DNA of 64,000 nucleotides from Kocuria sp. (lineage in GTDB: Bacteria > Actinomycetota > Actinomycetes > Actinomycetales > Micrococcaceae). The stretch lies in the NCBI RefSeq assembly GCF_030530945.1, contig NZ_JAUMTZ010000003.1, positions 19,692 to 83,691 on the forward strand. The letters are read 5' to 3'. The notes below the pieces were generated by a model. That model ran no database searches. It was not told where the DNA came from and was given only the letters and a program-made list of their open reading frames with translations. Made by a program: the position numbers and the translations under genes. Shown here one piece after another: positions 55,559 to 64,000 of this stretch (positions are counted from its first letter, which is position 1; every line of letters starts with the position of its first letter).

Positions 55559-55564
55559 TAGACT
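55559..55564 (+). promoter_or_regulatory. -10 box immediately before tsaB
   Basis: TAGACT ends 6 bases before the tsaB GTG, with no Shine-Dalgarno sequence. Predicted leaderless start of the tsaB-rimI-tsaD operon. Confidence 0.5.
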
Positions 55565-55570
55565 GTCCGG

Positions 55571-56254
55571 GTGCTTGTGCTGACCCTGGACTCCGCGTCG
55601 ATCGCCTCCGTGGCGCTGTCCCGTGACGGCGAGGTGCTGCGGGAGTTCGCCACTCCGGACACCCGCTCCCACGCCGAGGCGCTGGCCCCGGCCGTCCGCG
55701 ACCTCATGGCGGCCGAGGGGATCACGGGATCGCAGCTGGACGGGATTCTCGTGGGCACCGGGCCGGGACCGTTCACCGGGCTGCGCGCCGGACTGGTCAC
55801 CGCTCGGGCCCTCGCCTTCGCGTGGGAGCTGCCCGTGCACGGGCTGTGCTCCCTGGACGCCGTGGCCCACAGGGTGGCACAGGACGCCCCGGGGAACCGC
55901 CCCGAGTTCGTGGTGGCCACCGACGCCCGCCGCCGGGAGCTCTACTGGCGCGTCTATCGGGCCGTCACGGACCGCGACGGCGTGCTGGCCGTCCCCACCG
56001 GCGAACCCCGCGTGGGTCCCGCCGAGGACGTCCCCGCGCTGCCCTGCCACGGCCCCGGCGCCGCCCTCTACCCGGACCGCCTGGCGCAGCCGGTCCAGGC
56101 CGGAGCGCACCTGCAGCCCACCGCCGCGGACCTCGCCCGCGCCGCGTGGGCGCTGACCCGCCGCGGACACGAGCTCTCCACCGACACCTCCCCCCTCTAC
56201 CTGCGGGACTCGGACGCCCAGGTGCCCGCGGCCGTGCAGGGGGCCCGCCCGTGA
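55571..56254 (+). CDS. tsaB: t6A37 complex subunit TsaB
   Basis: ASKHA-fold partner of TsaD in the threonylcarbamoyl transfer to tRNA A37. The 227-residue product begins MLVLTLDSASIASVALSRDG and has the family motif GTGPGPFTGLRAGLVTARALAF. The GTG is supported by the -10 box 6 bases upstream. Its stop overlaps the rimI GTG by four bases. With tsaE (in the alr fusion) and tsaD, three of the four t6A genes are in this region. Confidence 0.94.
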   Translation: MLVLTLDSASIASVALSRDGEVLREFATPDTRSHAEALAPAVRDLMAAEGITGSQLDGILVGTGPGPFTGLRAGLVTARALAFAWELPVHGLCSLDAVAHRVAQDAPGNRPEFVVATDARRRELYWRVYRAVTDRDGVLAVPTGEPRVGPAEDVPALPCHGPGAALYPDRLAQPVQAGAHLQPTAADLARAAWALTRRGHELSTDTSPLYLRDSDAQVPAAVQGARP

Positions 56255-56805
56255 GCGCCCCGCACGGGGGCCACGGGGCGGCCACGGCCGCGGCGTCGTC
56301 GCTGCCGCCGGGGTACGCCCTGCGGCCCATGCAGCCCGGGGACCTGGACAGCGTCCACGCGCTGGAGACGGAACTGTTCCCCGAGGACGCCTGGCCCCGG
56401 CCCCTGTTCGACGAGGAGCTCGCCCACCCCACCCGGCAGTACTGGGTGCTCACCCGGGAGCGGGAGGTCGTGGCGTACGCGGGGATGATGTGCATCCCGC
56501 CGGTCGCGGACGTCCAGACCATTGCCGTGGCCGCCGAGCACGAGGGGCGCGGACTCGGCTCCACCCTGCTGCGGGTGCTCCACGAGGCGGCCGTGCGAGC
56601 CGGCGCCACCGAGATCATGCTCGAGGTCCGGGCGGACAACCCCCGGGCGCAGGCCCTCTATCGCCGCTTCGGCTACGAGCACATCCACACCCGCGCCCAC
56701 TACTACGGCCCGGGCCACGACGCCCTGATCATGCGCTGCGAACTGGTGGCTGCGGGTCCGGAGACGCGCAGCCCGGACGGAAGGACCATCCATGAACACC
56801 GCTGA
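56251..56805 (+). CDS. rimI: Ribosomal protein-alanine N-acetyltransferase
   Basis: GNAT-family enzyme that acetylates the N-terminus of S18 and, in some bacteria, other proteins. The 184-residue product has the acetyl-CoA motif VAAEHEGRGLGSTLLRVL and the C-terminal RADNPRAQALYRRFGYEHIHTRAHYY. The first 25 residues are low-complexity. The GTG overlaps the tsaB stop; the end overlaps tsaD by 14 bases. A rimI gene between tsaB and tsaD is the usual arrangement. Confidence 0.93.
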   Translation: MSAPHGGHGAATAAASSLPPGYALRPMQPGDLDSVHALETELFPEDAWPRPLFDEELAHPTRQYWVLTREREVVAYAGMMCIPPVADVQTIAVAAEHEGRGLGSTLLRVLHEAAVRAGATEIMLEVRADNPRAQALYRRFGYEHIHTRAHYYGPGHDALIMRCELVAAGPETRSPDGRTIHEHR

Positions 56806-57874
56806 GCCCCTCGTGCTGGGCATCGAGTCCTCGTGCGACGAGACCGGGGTGGGCATCGTGCGCGGCACCGAGCTGCTGACCAACACCGTGTCCTCGTCCA
56901 TGGAGCAGCACGTGCGCTTCGGCGGGGTCATTCCCGAGATCGCCTCCCGCGCGCACCTCGAGGCCTTCGTGCCCGCGGTCCGGGAGGCGCTCGCCGAGGC
57001 TGGCGTGGCCCTGGAGGAGATCGACGCCATCGCCGTGACCTCCGGCCCCGGTCTCGCCGGCGCGCTCATGGTGGGCGTGGCCGCGGCCAAGGCGCTCGCG
57101 GTGGCCACGGGCACCCCCCTCTACGCGATCAACCACCTGGTGGCCCACGTGGGCGTGGGGCTGCTGGACGGGGACGGGCGGCTGCCCGAGCACCTCGGCG
57201 CGCTGCTCGTCTCGGGCGGGCACACCGAGATCCTCGCCGTGCGGGACATCACGAGCGACGTCCGCCTCCTGGGCGCCACGATCGACGACGCCGCCGGCGA
57301 GGCCTACGACAAGGTCGCCCGGCTGCTGGGGCTCGCCTACCCCGGGGGGCCCGCCATCGACGCCGCCGCCCGGAAGGGGGACCCGGCCGCGTTCGCGTTC
57401 CCGCGGGCACTGACGGCCGGGAAGTACATGGGCTCCGCGCAGGCGCCCGGTCCCCACCGCTACGACATGTCCTTCTCGGGACTCAAGACCGCCGTGGCCC
57501 GCGTGGTCGAGGCGTTCCGGGCCGCGGGGCAGCCCGTTCCCGTGGCGGACGTGGCCGCGAGCTTCCAGGAGGCCGTGGTGGACGTGATCTCCCGCAAGAC
57601 CGCGCTGGCCTGCACCGAGCACGGCATCACCACCCTGCTCATGGGTGGGGGAGTGGCCGCGAACTCACGGCTGCGGGAGCTGGTCACCGCCCGTTGCGCC
57701 GAGCGCGGCATCACCGTGGTGGTCCCCCCGCTGTCCCTGTGCACCGACAACGGCGCCATGGTGGCCGCCCTGGGCTCCCGGCTGGTGTCCTCCGGGGTGG
57801 CCCCCACCGGGATCTCCTTCGCCGCGGACCCGGGGCTGCCCGTGTCCACGGTGTCGGTCGCGGCGAGCCTCTGA
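56792..57874 (+). CDS. tsaD: t6A37 threonylcarbamoyltransferase TsaD
   Basis: Catalytic subunit that transfers threonylcarbamoyl from its adenylate to tRNA A37. The 360-residue product has LGIESSCDETGVGIVRG at the start, metal ligands His115 and His119 in NHLVAHVG, LLVSGGHTEILAVRD, and a third metal-binding Asp expected in LSLCTDNGAMVA. Length is normal. The ATG follows ggaagga inside the end of rimI. Confidence 0.97.
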   Translation: MNTAEPLVLGIESSCDETGVGIVRGTELLTNTVSSSMEQHVRFGGVIPEIASRAHLEAFVPAVREALAEAGVALEEIDAIAVTSGPGLAGALMVGVAAAKALAVATGTPLYAINHLVAHVGVGLLDGDGRLPEHLGALLVSGGHTEILAVRDITSDVRLLGATIDDAAGEAYDKVARLLGLAYPGGPAIDAAARKGDPAAFAFPRALTAGKYMGSAQAPGPHRYDMSFSGLKTAVARVVEAFRAAGQPVPVADVAASFQEAVVDVISRKTALACTEHGITTLLMGGGVAANSRLRELVTARCAERGITVVVPPLSLCTDNGAMVAALGSRLVSSGVAPTGISFAADPGLPVSTVSVAASL

Positions 57875-58098
57875 GCCCAGGCCCCGGCGTCCCTCGCAGC
57901 GGACAGCGGGTTGGCTGCACGTCACGGAAAAACTTTTCTACGGAAAGCTCGCTGCGAGAGGCTGATTCAGCTGTTGCGCTGAAACGGGATCCTCCGTGGC
58001 CTCGCATCCCAAGACTCACAGCTGCCCCCCGGATCATGCCTCGCCGAGTTCTTGGAGGGCTCTCCGGCTCTAGGCCATGGGTGACATGGCGGGGCCGA

Positions 58099-58620
58099 TC
58101 ACAGATCATCGCCCCGGCCAGCAACAACCTCGCCCTCATCCAGATCGATGGTCACCACACTGGCTCCCTGGATCGGCTCCCCCGGCGTCCTGAAAGCCCT
58201 CTTCAGAAGATCCACCGTCAGTCGATCCCTCGAGGCATCCTTCACCACGAAGAGAACGCGTTTCCCGTGGTCATCCACAAGCGAGAAGAACAGATCGACA
58301 GACACTTCCCCCCGCACAGAGTTGACCTCGGCAACAAAGGCAGCAGGATTTTTAAGCGTGGCACTCTTGAGCGTGCCCGATACCGTCACCGAATCATCGG
58401 AGTAGTCCGGATAGAAATCAAGCTCCTTGAAGTAGGACCGGTCCACGTGAGAAGTAACTTCCCCCACCTTCTGGGTCTCAAACTCCTGACGGGAAATCCT
58501 GTCCTCCAGCAGGGAGTTCGAGTACTCGCCCCAGCCCACTATTGCGAACGTCGGAACAATGGTGAGGACGACAAGAGCTCCGAGCACTGCCGCGATGCCG
58601 ACCTTCCAACTTCTGCTCAC
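58099..58620 (-). CDS. Membrane-anchored protein of unknown function
   Basis: I do not recognise this family. The 173-residue product has one N-terminal hydrophobic helix (about residues 7-30) and then a hydrophilic region, probably outside the membrane, with YFKELDFYPDYSDDSVTVSG and VSVDLFFSLVDDHGKRVLFVV, suggesting a small beta-rich domain. I choose GTG 58620, whose TGA overlap with the upstream gene indicates coupling; GTG 58671 is possible. The stretch is visibly less GC-rich than its neighbours, which suggests later acquisition. Confidence 0.7.
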   Translation of the reverse strand: MSRSWKVGIAAVLGALVVLTIVPTFAIVGWGEYSNSLLEDRISRQEFETQKVGEVTSHVDRSYFKELDFYPDYSDDSVTVSGTLKSATLKNPAAFVAEVNSVRGEVSVDLFFSLVDDHGKRVLFVVKDASRDRLTVDLLKRAFRTPGEPIQGASVVTIDLDEGEVVAGRGDDL

Positions 58621-58847
58621 AGCAGGACCTGCGTTGTTCGACCGCTCTGCTGGTCTTCGAAGACCAGGCACGACGGCGCGGCCCCCAGCTCCGCCACCCT
58701 TCTTTCCAGGCGTCTTTCCTCCAGGAAGGTGTGGGCCACTGCGCCCGCTTCAATCAACAGGATTGCCGAGAGTACGATGATGAGGACGTTCCACCCGGCG
58801 TTCTTCTTGCTGTTTTCTGGATCGCTTGAGCTTGTCGGGTTGGCCAT
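58617..58847 (-). CDS. Small single-pass membrane protein, unknown
   Basis: The 76-residue product has a polar N-terminus with Ser/Asn/Lys, one membrane helix (about residues 19-41, WNVLIIVLSAILLIEAGAVAH) and a charged helix (FLEERRLERRVAELG) followed by a single Cys. No family recognised. The ATG follows a clear aggagaag site. Its stop overlaps the next gene's GTG by four bases, so the two proteins are likely made together and may interact. Confidence 0.65.
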   Translation of the reverse strand: MANPTSSSDPENSKKNAGWNVLIIVLSAILLIEAGAVAHTFLEERRLERRVAELGAAPSCLVFEDQQSGRTTQVLL

Positions 58848-58940
58848 TCTTCTCCTGTTGGGGGAACAGTTTTTGTTTTGTTGCCGGCACAGCTGGTTCC
58901 CCAGCGGCTTTCCTGCGGTTCGCTGGGGCCCGCAGCCGCC

Positions 58941-60086
58941 TCAGCCGGCCTCGCGGTTGCGCGCCACCACGTCCATGACCACCGCGCGCAGGTCCCCGCC
59001 GTTCTCCCGGGCAATCCTGCGCTGGCGCTCGTAGCCCGTCTCCCCGCTCACCATGGTCTCCACGTGGGCCAGCTCGGTGGCGCACCCGAGTTCGTCCGCC
59101 ACGGGCTCAAGGGTGTTCAGCAGGTCCACCAGGTCCTCCCGGAGGGGGCGCTGGTGGTTCCGGGCGTCACGGATGATCTCCGCGTCCATCCCGTACCGGG
59201 CCGCCCGCCACTTGTTCTCCGCGTGGTGCCACGGGGGCAGCACGGGGATGGTGCCGCCGTCGTCGAGGGTGCGGGAGAAGGACTCCACGAGGCACTGGGT
59301 GAGCGCGGCGAGCGCCCCCACCCCCCGCAGGTCGGAGGGCCCGTCGCACGCGCGCATCTCCACAGTGCCGAAGCGCGGCACGGGGCGGATGTCCCAGCGG
59401 TTCTCGGAGATCTCCGCGATCACCCCGGTGGCCAGCAGGTCCGCCACGTAGGACTCGTACTCGGCCCAGGTGTCGAAGTGGTAGGGCAGGCCCGCGGTGG
59501 AGAGCTGCTGGAAGATCTGCGTCCGGTGGGAGGCGTACCCGGTGTCGTGGCCGGACCAGTACGGCGAGTTCGCGGACAGCGCCAGCAGGTGGGGGTAGTA
59601 GTTCATGAGCCCGTCCAGCACCGGCAGGGCCTTGTCCCGGTGGTCGATGCCCACGTGCACGTGCATCCCGAAGATCACCATCTGCCGGGCCCAGTACTGC
59701 GCGCGGTCCACCACCTTGTGGTATCGCTCGTCGTCCACCACGGGCTGCTCGTTCCACTCGGAGAAGGGGTGGGTGCCCGCGGCGTAGATCTCCAGGGAGC
59801 GGGGGTCGGTGACGGCGCGGATCCGCTCCTGCGTCTGCGCCATGTGCGCCACGGCCTCGGGCACGGAGCGGCACACCCCGGTGACCATCTCCACCGTGTT
59901 CTGCAGGAACTCGCCGGTGACCCGGGGGTGGTCGCCCTCCTCCCCGAGCTCGGGGTGCTCGGCCACCACGGCCGCAAGGACCTCCTGCGCCCTTGGTGCG
60001 AGTTCGCCCGTGGCGCGGTCCACCAGCGCCACCTCCCATTCCACGCCCAGGGTGGAGTTCTCGGAGGTCTCGAAGTCAATGTGCAC
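58941..60086 (-). CDS. YbdK-type carboxylate-amine ligase (glutamate-cysteine ligase 2 family)
   Basis: ATP-grasp-like GCS2 family enzyme; E. coli YbdK has weak glutamate-cysteine ligase activity. The 381-residue product contains TLGVEWEVALVD near the start, FGMHVHVGIDHRDKALPVL, FGTVEMRACDGPSDL and a conserved Trp/Arg region NKWRAARYGMDAEII. The start is GTG behind agagga. Since the organism appears to use mycothiol, gamma-glutamylcysteine for glutathione is not an obvious product; the true substrate is unknown. The minus-strand methyltransferase gene lies 105 bases upstream. Confidence 0.88.
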   Translation of the reverse strand: MHIDFETSENSTLGVEWEVALVDRATGELAPRAQEVLAAVVAEHPELGEEGDHPRVTGEFLQNTVEMVTGVCRSVPEAVAHMAQTQERIRAVTDPRSLEIYAAGTHPFSEWNEQPVVDDERYHKVVDRAQYWARQMVIFGMHVHVGIDHRDKALPVLDGLMNYYPHLLALSANSPYWSGHDTGYASHRTQIFQQLSTAGLPYHFDTWAEYESYVADLLATGVIAEISENRWDIRPVPRFGTVEMRACDGPSDLRGVGALAALTQCLVESFSRTLDDGGTIPVLPPWHHAENKWRAARYGMDAEIIRDARNHQRPLREDLVDLLNTLEPVADELGCATELAHVETMVSGETGYERQRRIARENGGDLRAVVMDVVARNREAG

Positions 60087-60191
60087 GGCGTGGTCCTCTC
60101 ATGGGGTGCGCCGGTGAGGGCGGCTGGGTCCCGTGCCGGGGGCCGTGATCGCCTGGTCACGTGCTGCCCGCCGTCTAGGCACAGGGAGCCC

Positions 60192-61532
60192 TCAGTCTAG
60201 GGGTTCCACCACCAGCACCACACGCCGCTCCCCGCCAGGCTCCATGAGGCGCGTCATCACGAGGGTCGCGCGCCGGGCGCCCCGCGGGGCCAGCTGGCGG
60301 CGCAGCTGCTCGGGGGTCACGTCCGTGCCGCGCTTCTTGATCTCCAGGGCGCCGACGTCGTGGTCCCGGACCCACTTCCTGAGCACCTTCACGGTGTGCG
60401 GCAGCACCTCCCGGACCTGGTACGTACGGGCGAACGGGGTGCTCGCGGGGTTCTCGGAGGACAGGTACGCGATGGTCGGGTGCAGCAGGTGGGCGTCGAG
60501 GCGCTGCGCGAGGTCGGTGACGAGCCCCGCACGGATCACCGCCCCGTCCGGCTCGTGCAGGTAGCTCCCCACGCGCCCCAGCAGCTCCCCCTCGGCGGGT
60601 GGCGAGTCCCAGGAGGGGGAGGTCAGCTCCGCGGCCGACGACGCGGCGTCGTCGTCCTTGGCGCGGGAGACCGCGGCGTCACCGCCGTCCTCCATACCCG
60701 CCGCGCCCGGGGAGGACTCGGTGCCGCGGCCCAGCACGAGGGCGGCGCGTGCGACGTCCGGGCGGCGGACGGCGTTGAACCACAGCACCGCCTCGACCAC
60801 GTCCCCGTGGTCGGAGATCCACTGGGCCTCCGCTCCTTCGGGCACGTGCTCGTGGGGTATGCCGGGGCCCAGCTTGGCGCCCACCGCCAACCCGCCGGCC
60901 GCGAGCCGGGACACGAAGGACAGCGGAGGGGAGAAGGCCTCGGGGTCGAACACGCGCCGGGTGCGGCCCCCGCCGGTCACGCGGCGCGCCGGGTCCAGCC
61001 AGATGCCCTGGGCCGGGCCGGCCGCGAGCTCGGTGAGGTCCAACGACTCGGCGTCCGCGCAGAGCACGCGGGCGCGGGGCCACCCCGTGAGGTTGAGCGT
61101 GGCCACGGCCGCGGTGAGCGGATCCCGCTCCACCGCCGTGACGGTGCGCTCGAGCGCGGCCAGTGCCAGGGAGTCCGCGCCGATCCCGCAGCCCAGGTCC
61201 ACCACGTGCTCGATCCCGGCCTGGGCGAAGCGCTGCGCGTGCAGGGCGGCCACCGTCCAGCGGGTGGCCTGCTCCACGCCGTCGCGCGTGAACACCATGT
61301 GCGCGGCGAAGTCCCCGAACTTGCCCCGCGCCCTGGCGCGCAGCCGCGACTGGGTGAGCGCGGCGGCCACCAGCTCGGGGGAGTGGCCCTGGGCCCGCAG
61401 CGTCTCCGAGAGGGTGAGCGAGGCGTCGGGGTCGTAGGGGCCGAGCGAGTCGAGCAGCTGCAGGCCCTCCGGGGTCAGCAGGTGGGCGAGGCCCCGGGTC
61501 TCGGCGTCGTCGGAGGCGGCAGGTGAGTTCAC
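60192..61532 (-). CDS. SAM-dependent methyltransferase with THUMP-like C-terminus
   Basis: The 446-residue product has a class I methyltransferase core: motif I VVDLGCGIGADSLALA near residue 115, an acidic AVERD after it, and WLDPARR in the region that acts as motif IV. The C-terminal 100 residues, with YLSSENPASTPFARTYQV and ALEIKKRGTDVTPEQLRR, match the THUMP-like family seen in actinobacterial proteins. An Asp/Ala/Ser-rich insertion lies at about residues 270-312. The GTG start follows TGTGAT by 6 bases. RNA methylation is likely but untested. Confidence 0.82.
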   Translation of the reverse strand: MNSPAASDDAETRGLAHLLTPEGLQLLDSLGPYDPDASLTLSETLRAQGHSPELVAAALTQSRLRARARGKFGDFAAHMVFTRDGVEQATRWTVAALHAQRFAQAGIEHVVDLGCGIGADSLALAALERTVTAVERDPLTAAVATLNLTGWPRARVLCADAESLDLTELAAGPAQGIWLDPARRVTGGGRTRRVFDPEAFSPPLSFVSRLAAGGLAVGAKLGPGIPHEHVPEGAEAQWISDHGDVVEAVLWFNAVRRPDVARAALVLGRGTESSPGAAGMEDGGDAAVSRAKDDDAASSAAELTSPSWDSPPAEGELLGRVGSYLHEPDGAVIRAGLVTDLAQRLDAHLLHPTIAYLSSENPASTPFARTYQVREVLPHTVKVLRKWVRDHDVGALEIKKRGTDVTPEQLRRQLAPRGARRATLVMTRLMEPGGERRVVLVVEPLD

Positions 61533-61708
61533 CTCCCCATCACATCACGCCCGGGGCTGCTCGTGGGCGGGACCGGGACGGGCCGTGGCGACCGGATCCC
61601 GGGGCCTGGGACGGGGGCCGCGGGGCAGGGGACCGGAGTCCGTTCAGCCCACAGGGCAGCGCCCGCGCGCGCCTTGACCGGGCGCGGGGCGCGTCCCTAC
61701 AGTGAGGA
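61533..61708. other. divergent regulatory region before groES
   Basis: This gap contains the -10-like TGTGAT of the minus-strand methyltransferase (61544-61539) and the groES promoter at 61674-61703. No gene is seen in it. Together with the groES leader, 334 bases separate the two genes. Confidence 0.5.
61674..61703 (+). promoter_or_regulatory. groESL promoter
   Basis: TTGACC (61674-61679) and TACAGT (61698-61703) are 18 bases apart. The expected start falls at the beginning of the CIRCE element, so bound HrcA would block initiation. Confidence 0.7.
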
Positions 61709-61735
61709 TTAGCACTCTCGTAGTGAGGGTGCTAA
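61709..61735 (+). promoter_or_regulatory. CIRCE operator (HrcA site)
   Basis: TTAGCACTC, a 9-base spacer and GGGTGCTAA match the CIRCE inverted repeat with one change in the right arm (consensus GAGTGCTAA). HrcA represses groESL through this site until heat shock. Confidence 0.9.
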
Positions 61736-61866
61736 AAGGCCAGGCGCTCAATCGGCACCGCGACGACGGTTGGCACGCCAACTGGCCTGTGGCGAACGCC
61801 GCCGTGGGACCCCGCGGCACCGGCGGACGCACACCGTCTCACACGCCTAGAAGAAAGGGAGAGATC

Positions 61867-62163
61867 GTGTCGGTCTCCATCAAGCCCCTCGAGGATCGCA
61901 TCGTGGTTCAGCCGCTGGCCGCTGAACAGACCACCGCCTCCGGTCTGGTCATCCCGGACACCGCCAAGGAGAAGCCCCAGGAGGGCACCGTCCTGGCCGT
62001 GGGCCCGGGCCGCGTGGACGACAAGGGCAACCGCATCCCCGTGGACGTCAAGGAGGGTGACGTGGTCATCTTCTCCAAGTACGGCGGGACCGAGGTCAAG
62101 TACAACGGCGAGGAGTACCTGGTGCTCCCGGCACGCGACGTGCTGGCCGTCATCGAGAAGTAG
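61867..62163 (+). CDS. groES: Co-chaperonin GroES
   Basis: Lid of the GroEL folding chamber. The product has 98 residues: MSVSIKPLEDRIVVQPLAAE, the mobile loop QTTASGLVIPDTAKEKPQEG and the end YLVLPARDVLAVIEK. GTG 61867 follows gaaagggaga; an in-frame start further upstream would lie before the CIRCE element and is rejected. Regulated by CIRCE. Confidence 0.97.
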   Translation: MSVSIKPLEDRIVVQPLAAEQTTASGLVIPDTAKEKPQEGTVLAVGPGRVDDKGNRIPVDVKEGDVVIFSKYGGTEVKYNGEEYLVLPARDVLAVIEK

Positions 62164-62184
62164 CCTCTCCACCGACTCTTCGTG

Positions 62185-62232
62185 CGCGGTGCCCGTGACG
62201 TCCGCCCGGAATCGGGCCGCACGGGCACCGCG
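62185..62232 (+). other. hairpin between groES and groEL
   Basis: cgcggtgcccgtg (62185-62197) pairs with cacgggcaccgcg (62220-62232), a perfect 13-bp stem, with an inner gcccg/cgggc stem-loop. It could partly terminate transcription after groES, or be an mRNA processing point. Confidence 0.6.
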
Positions 62233-62287
62233 TTCGCCGTTCTCCCACAGGGTCCACCGACCCGCAGACTCTTCACAAGGAGCACAC

Positions 62288-63874
<1,587 letters not shown>

Positions 63875-63880
63875 TCCTCC

Positions 63881-63903
63881 CCGCCCCGTGAGTCGCGGGG
63901 CGG
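63881..63903 (+). terminator. groEL terminator
   Basis: ccgccccg (63881-63888) and cggggcgg (63896-63903) form an 8-bp perfect stem with a 7-base loop, six bases after the stop. The last 100 bases of the window are almost pure G and C, with no gene seen. Confidence 0.65.
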
Positions 63904-64000
63904 CCCGGCCCGGCCAGGGGCGGGCCGGCCCGGCGGCACCCCCCCCGCGCGGCCCGCGGGGGCCGGCGGGGACCGCCGCCGCCGCGGCGGCGGGGGTGGT

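Overview
This 64 kb window is a high-GC (about 70 %) actinobacterial chromosome segment. Gene content points to a Micrococcaceae-type organism, most plausibly Kocuria or a close relative: inositol-1-phosphate synthase plus MshA (mycothiol thiol chemistry), a TreX/TreY/TreZ trehalose cluster, an Alr-TsaE fusion, no rpsN in the spc operon, many GTG starts and many genes that look leaderless. The genus is an inference; no rRNA, tRNA, CRISPR array, prophage or insertion sequence was seen.

Positions 1-31,924 are a nearly continuous transcription/translation block: the 3' part of rpoC; the str operon (rpsL-rpsG-fusA-tuf); the S10 operon (rpsJ to rpsQ); an intruding siderophore-esterase-like gene; the spc operon (rplN to rplO); secY-adk-map; rlmN; the infA-rpmJ-rpsM-rpsK-rpoA-rplQ operon; truA; rplM-rpsI; and ppk2. 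Strong GC-rich hairpins separate the units, and good -35/-10 pairs precede rpsL, rpsJ and infA.

Positions 31,959-39,303 hold cell-envelope and cofactor genes, each apparently with its own promoter: glmM, mscL (-), coaA (-), glmS, acpS and a bifunctional NAD(P)HX repair enzyme. From 39,388 to 45,915 the glgX(treX)-treY-treZ cluster makes trehalose from glycogen or maltodextrins. An aldo/keto reductase and a LysE-type exporter follow. Then come ino1 and, convergent with it, a two-gene mshA-phosphatase unit. Ino1 and MshA supply the first steps of mycothiol synthesis, which makes the phosphatase a candidate for the missing dephosphorylation step.

Positions 51,490-57,874 carry alr fused to tsaE and then, after an intruding deoD remnant (purine nucleoside phosphorylase with a large in-frame internal deletion) coupled to an MFS transporter gene, the t6A genes tsaB-rimI-tsaD. 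A lower-GC patch (57,900-58,900) holds two small coupled membrane-protein genes of unknown function. A YbdK-type glutamate-cysteine ligase and a THUMP-like methyltransferase gene follow on the minus strand. The window ends with groES-groEL under a CIRCE operator and a very GC-rich tail.

Points most worth a second look: the mshA-phosphatase pair, the internally deleted deoD, the esterase gene wedged between the S10 and spc operons, the recurring TANNNT box 6-9 nt before start codons, the orphan membrane pair, and the extra C-terminal domain on L17.
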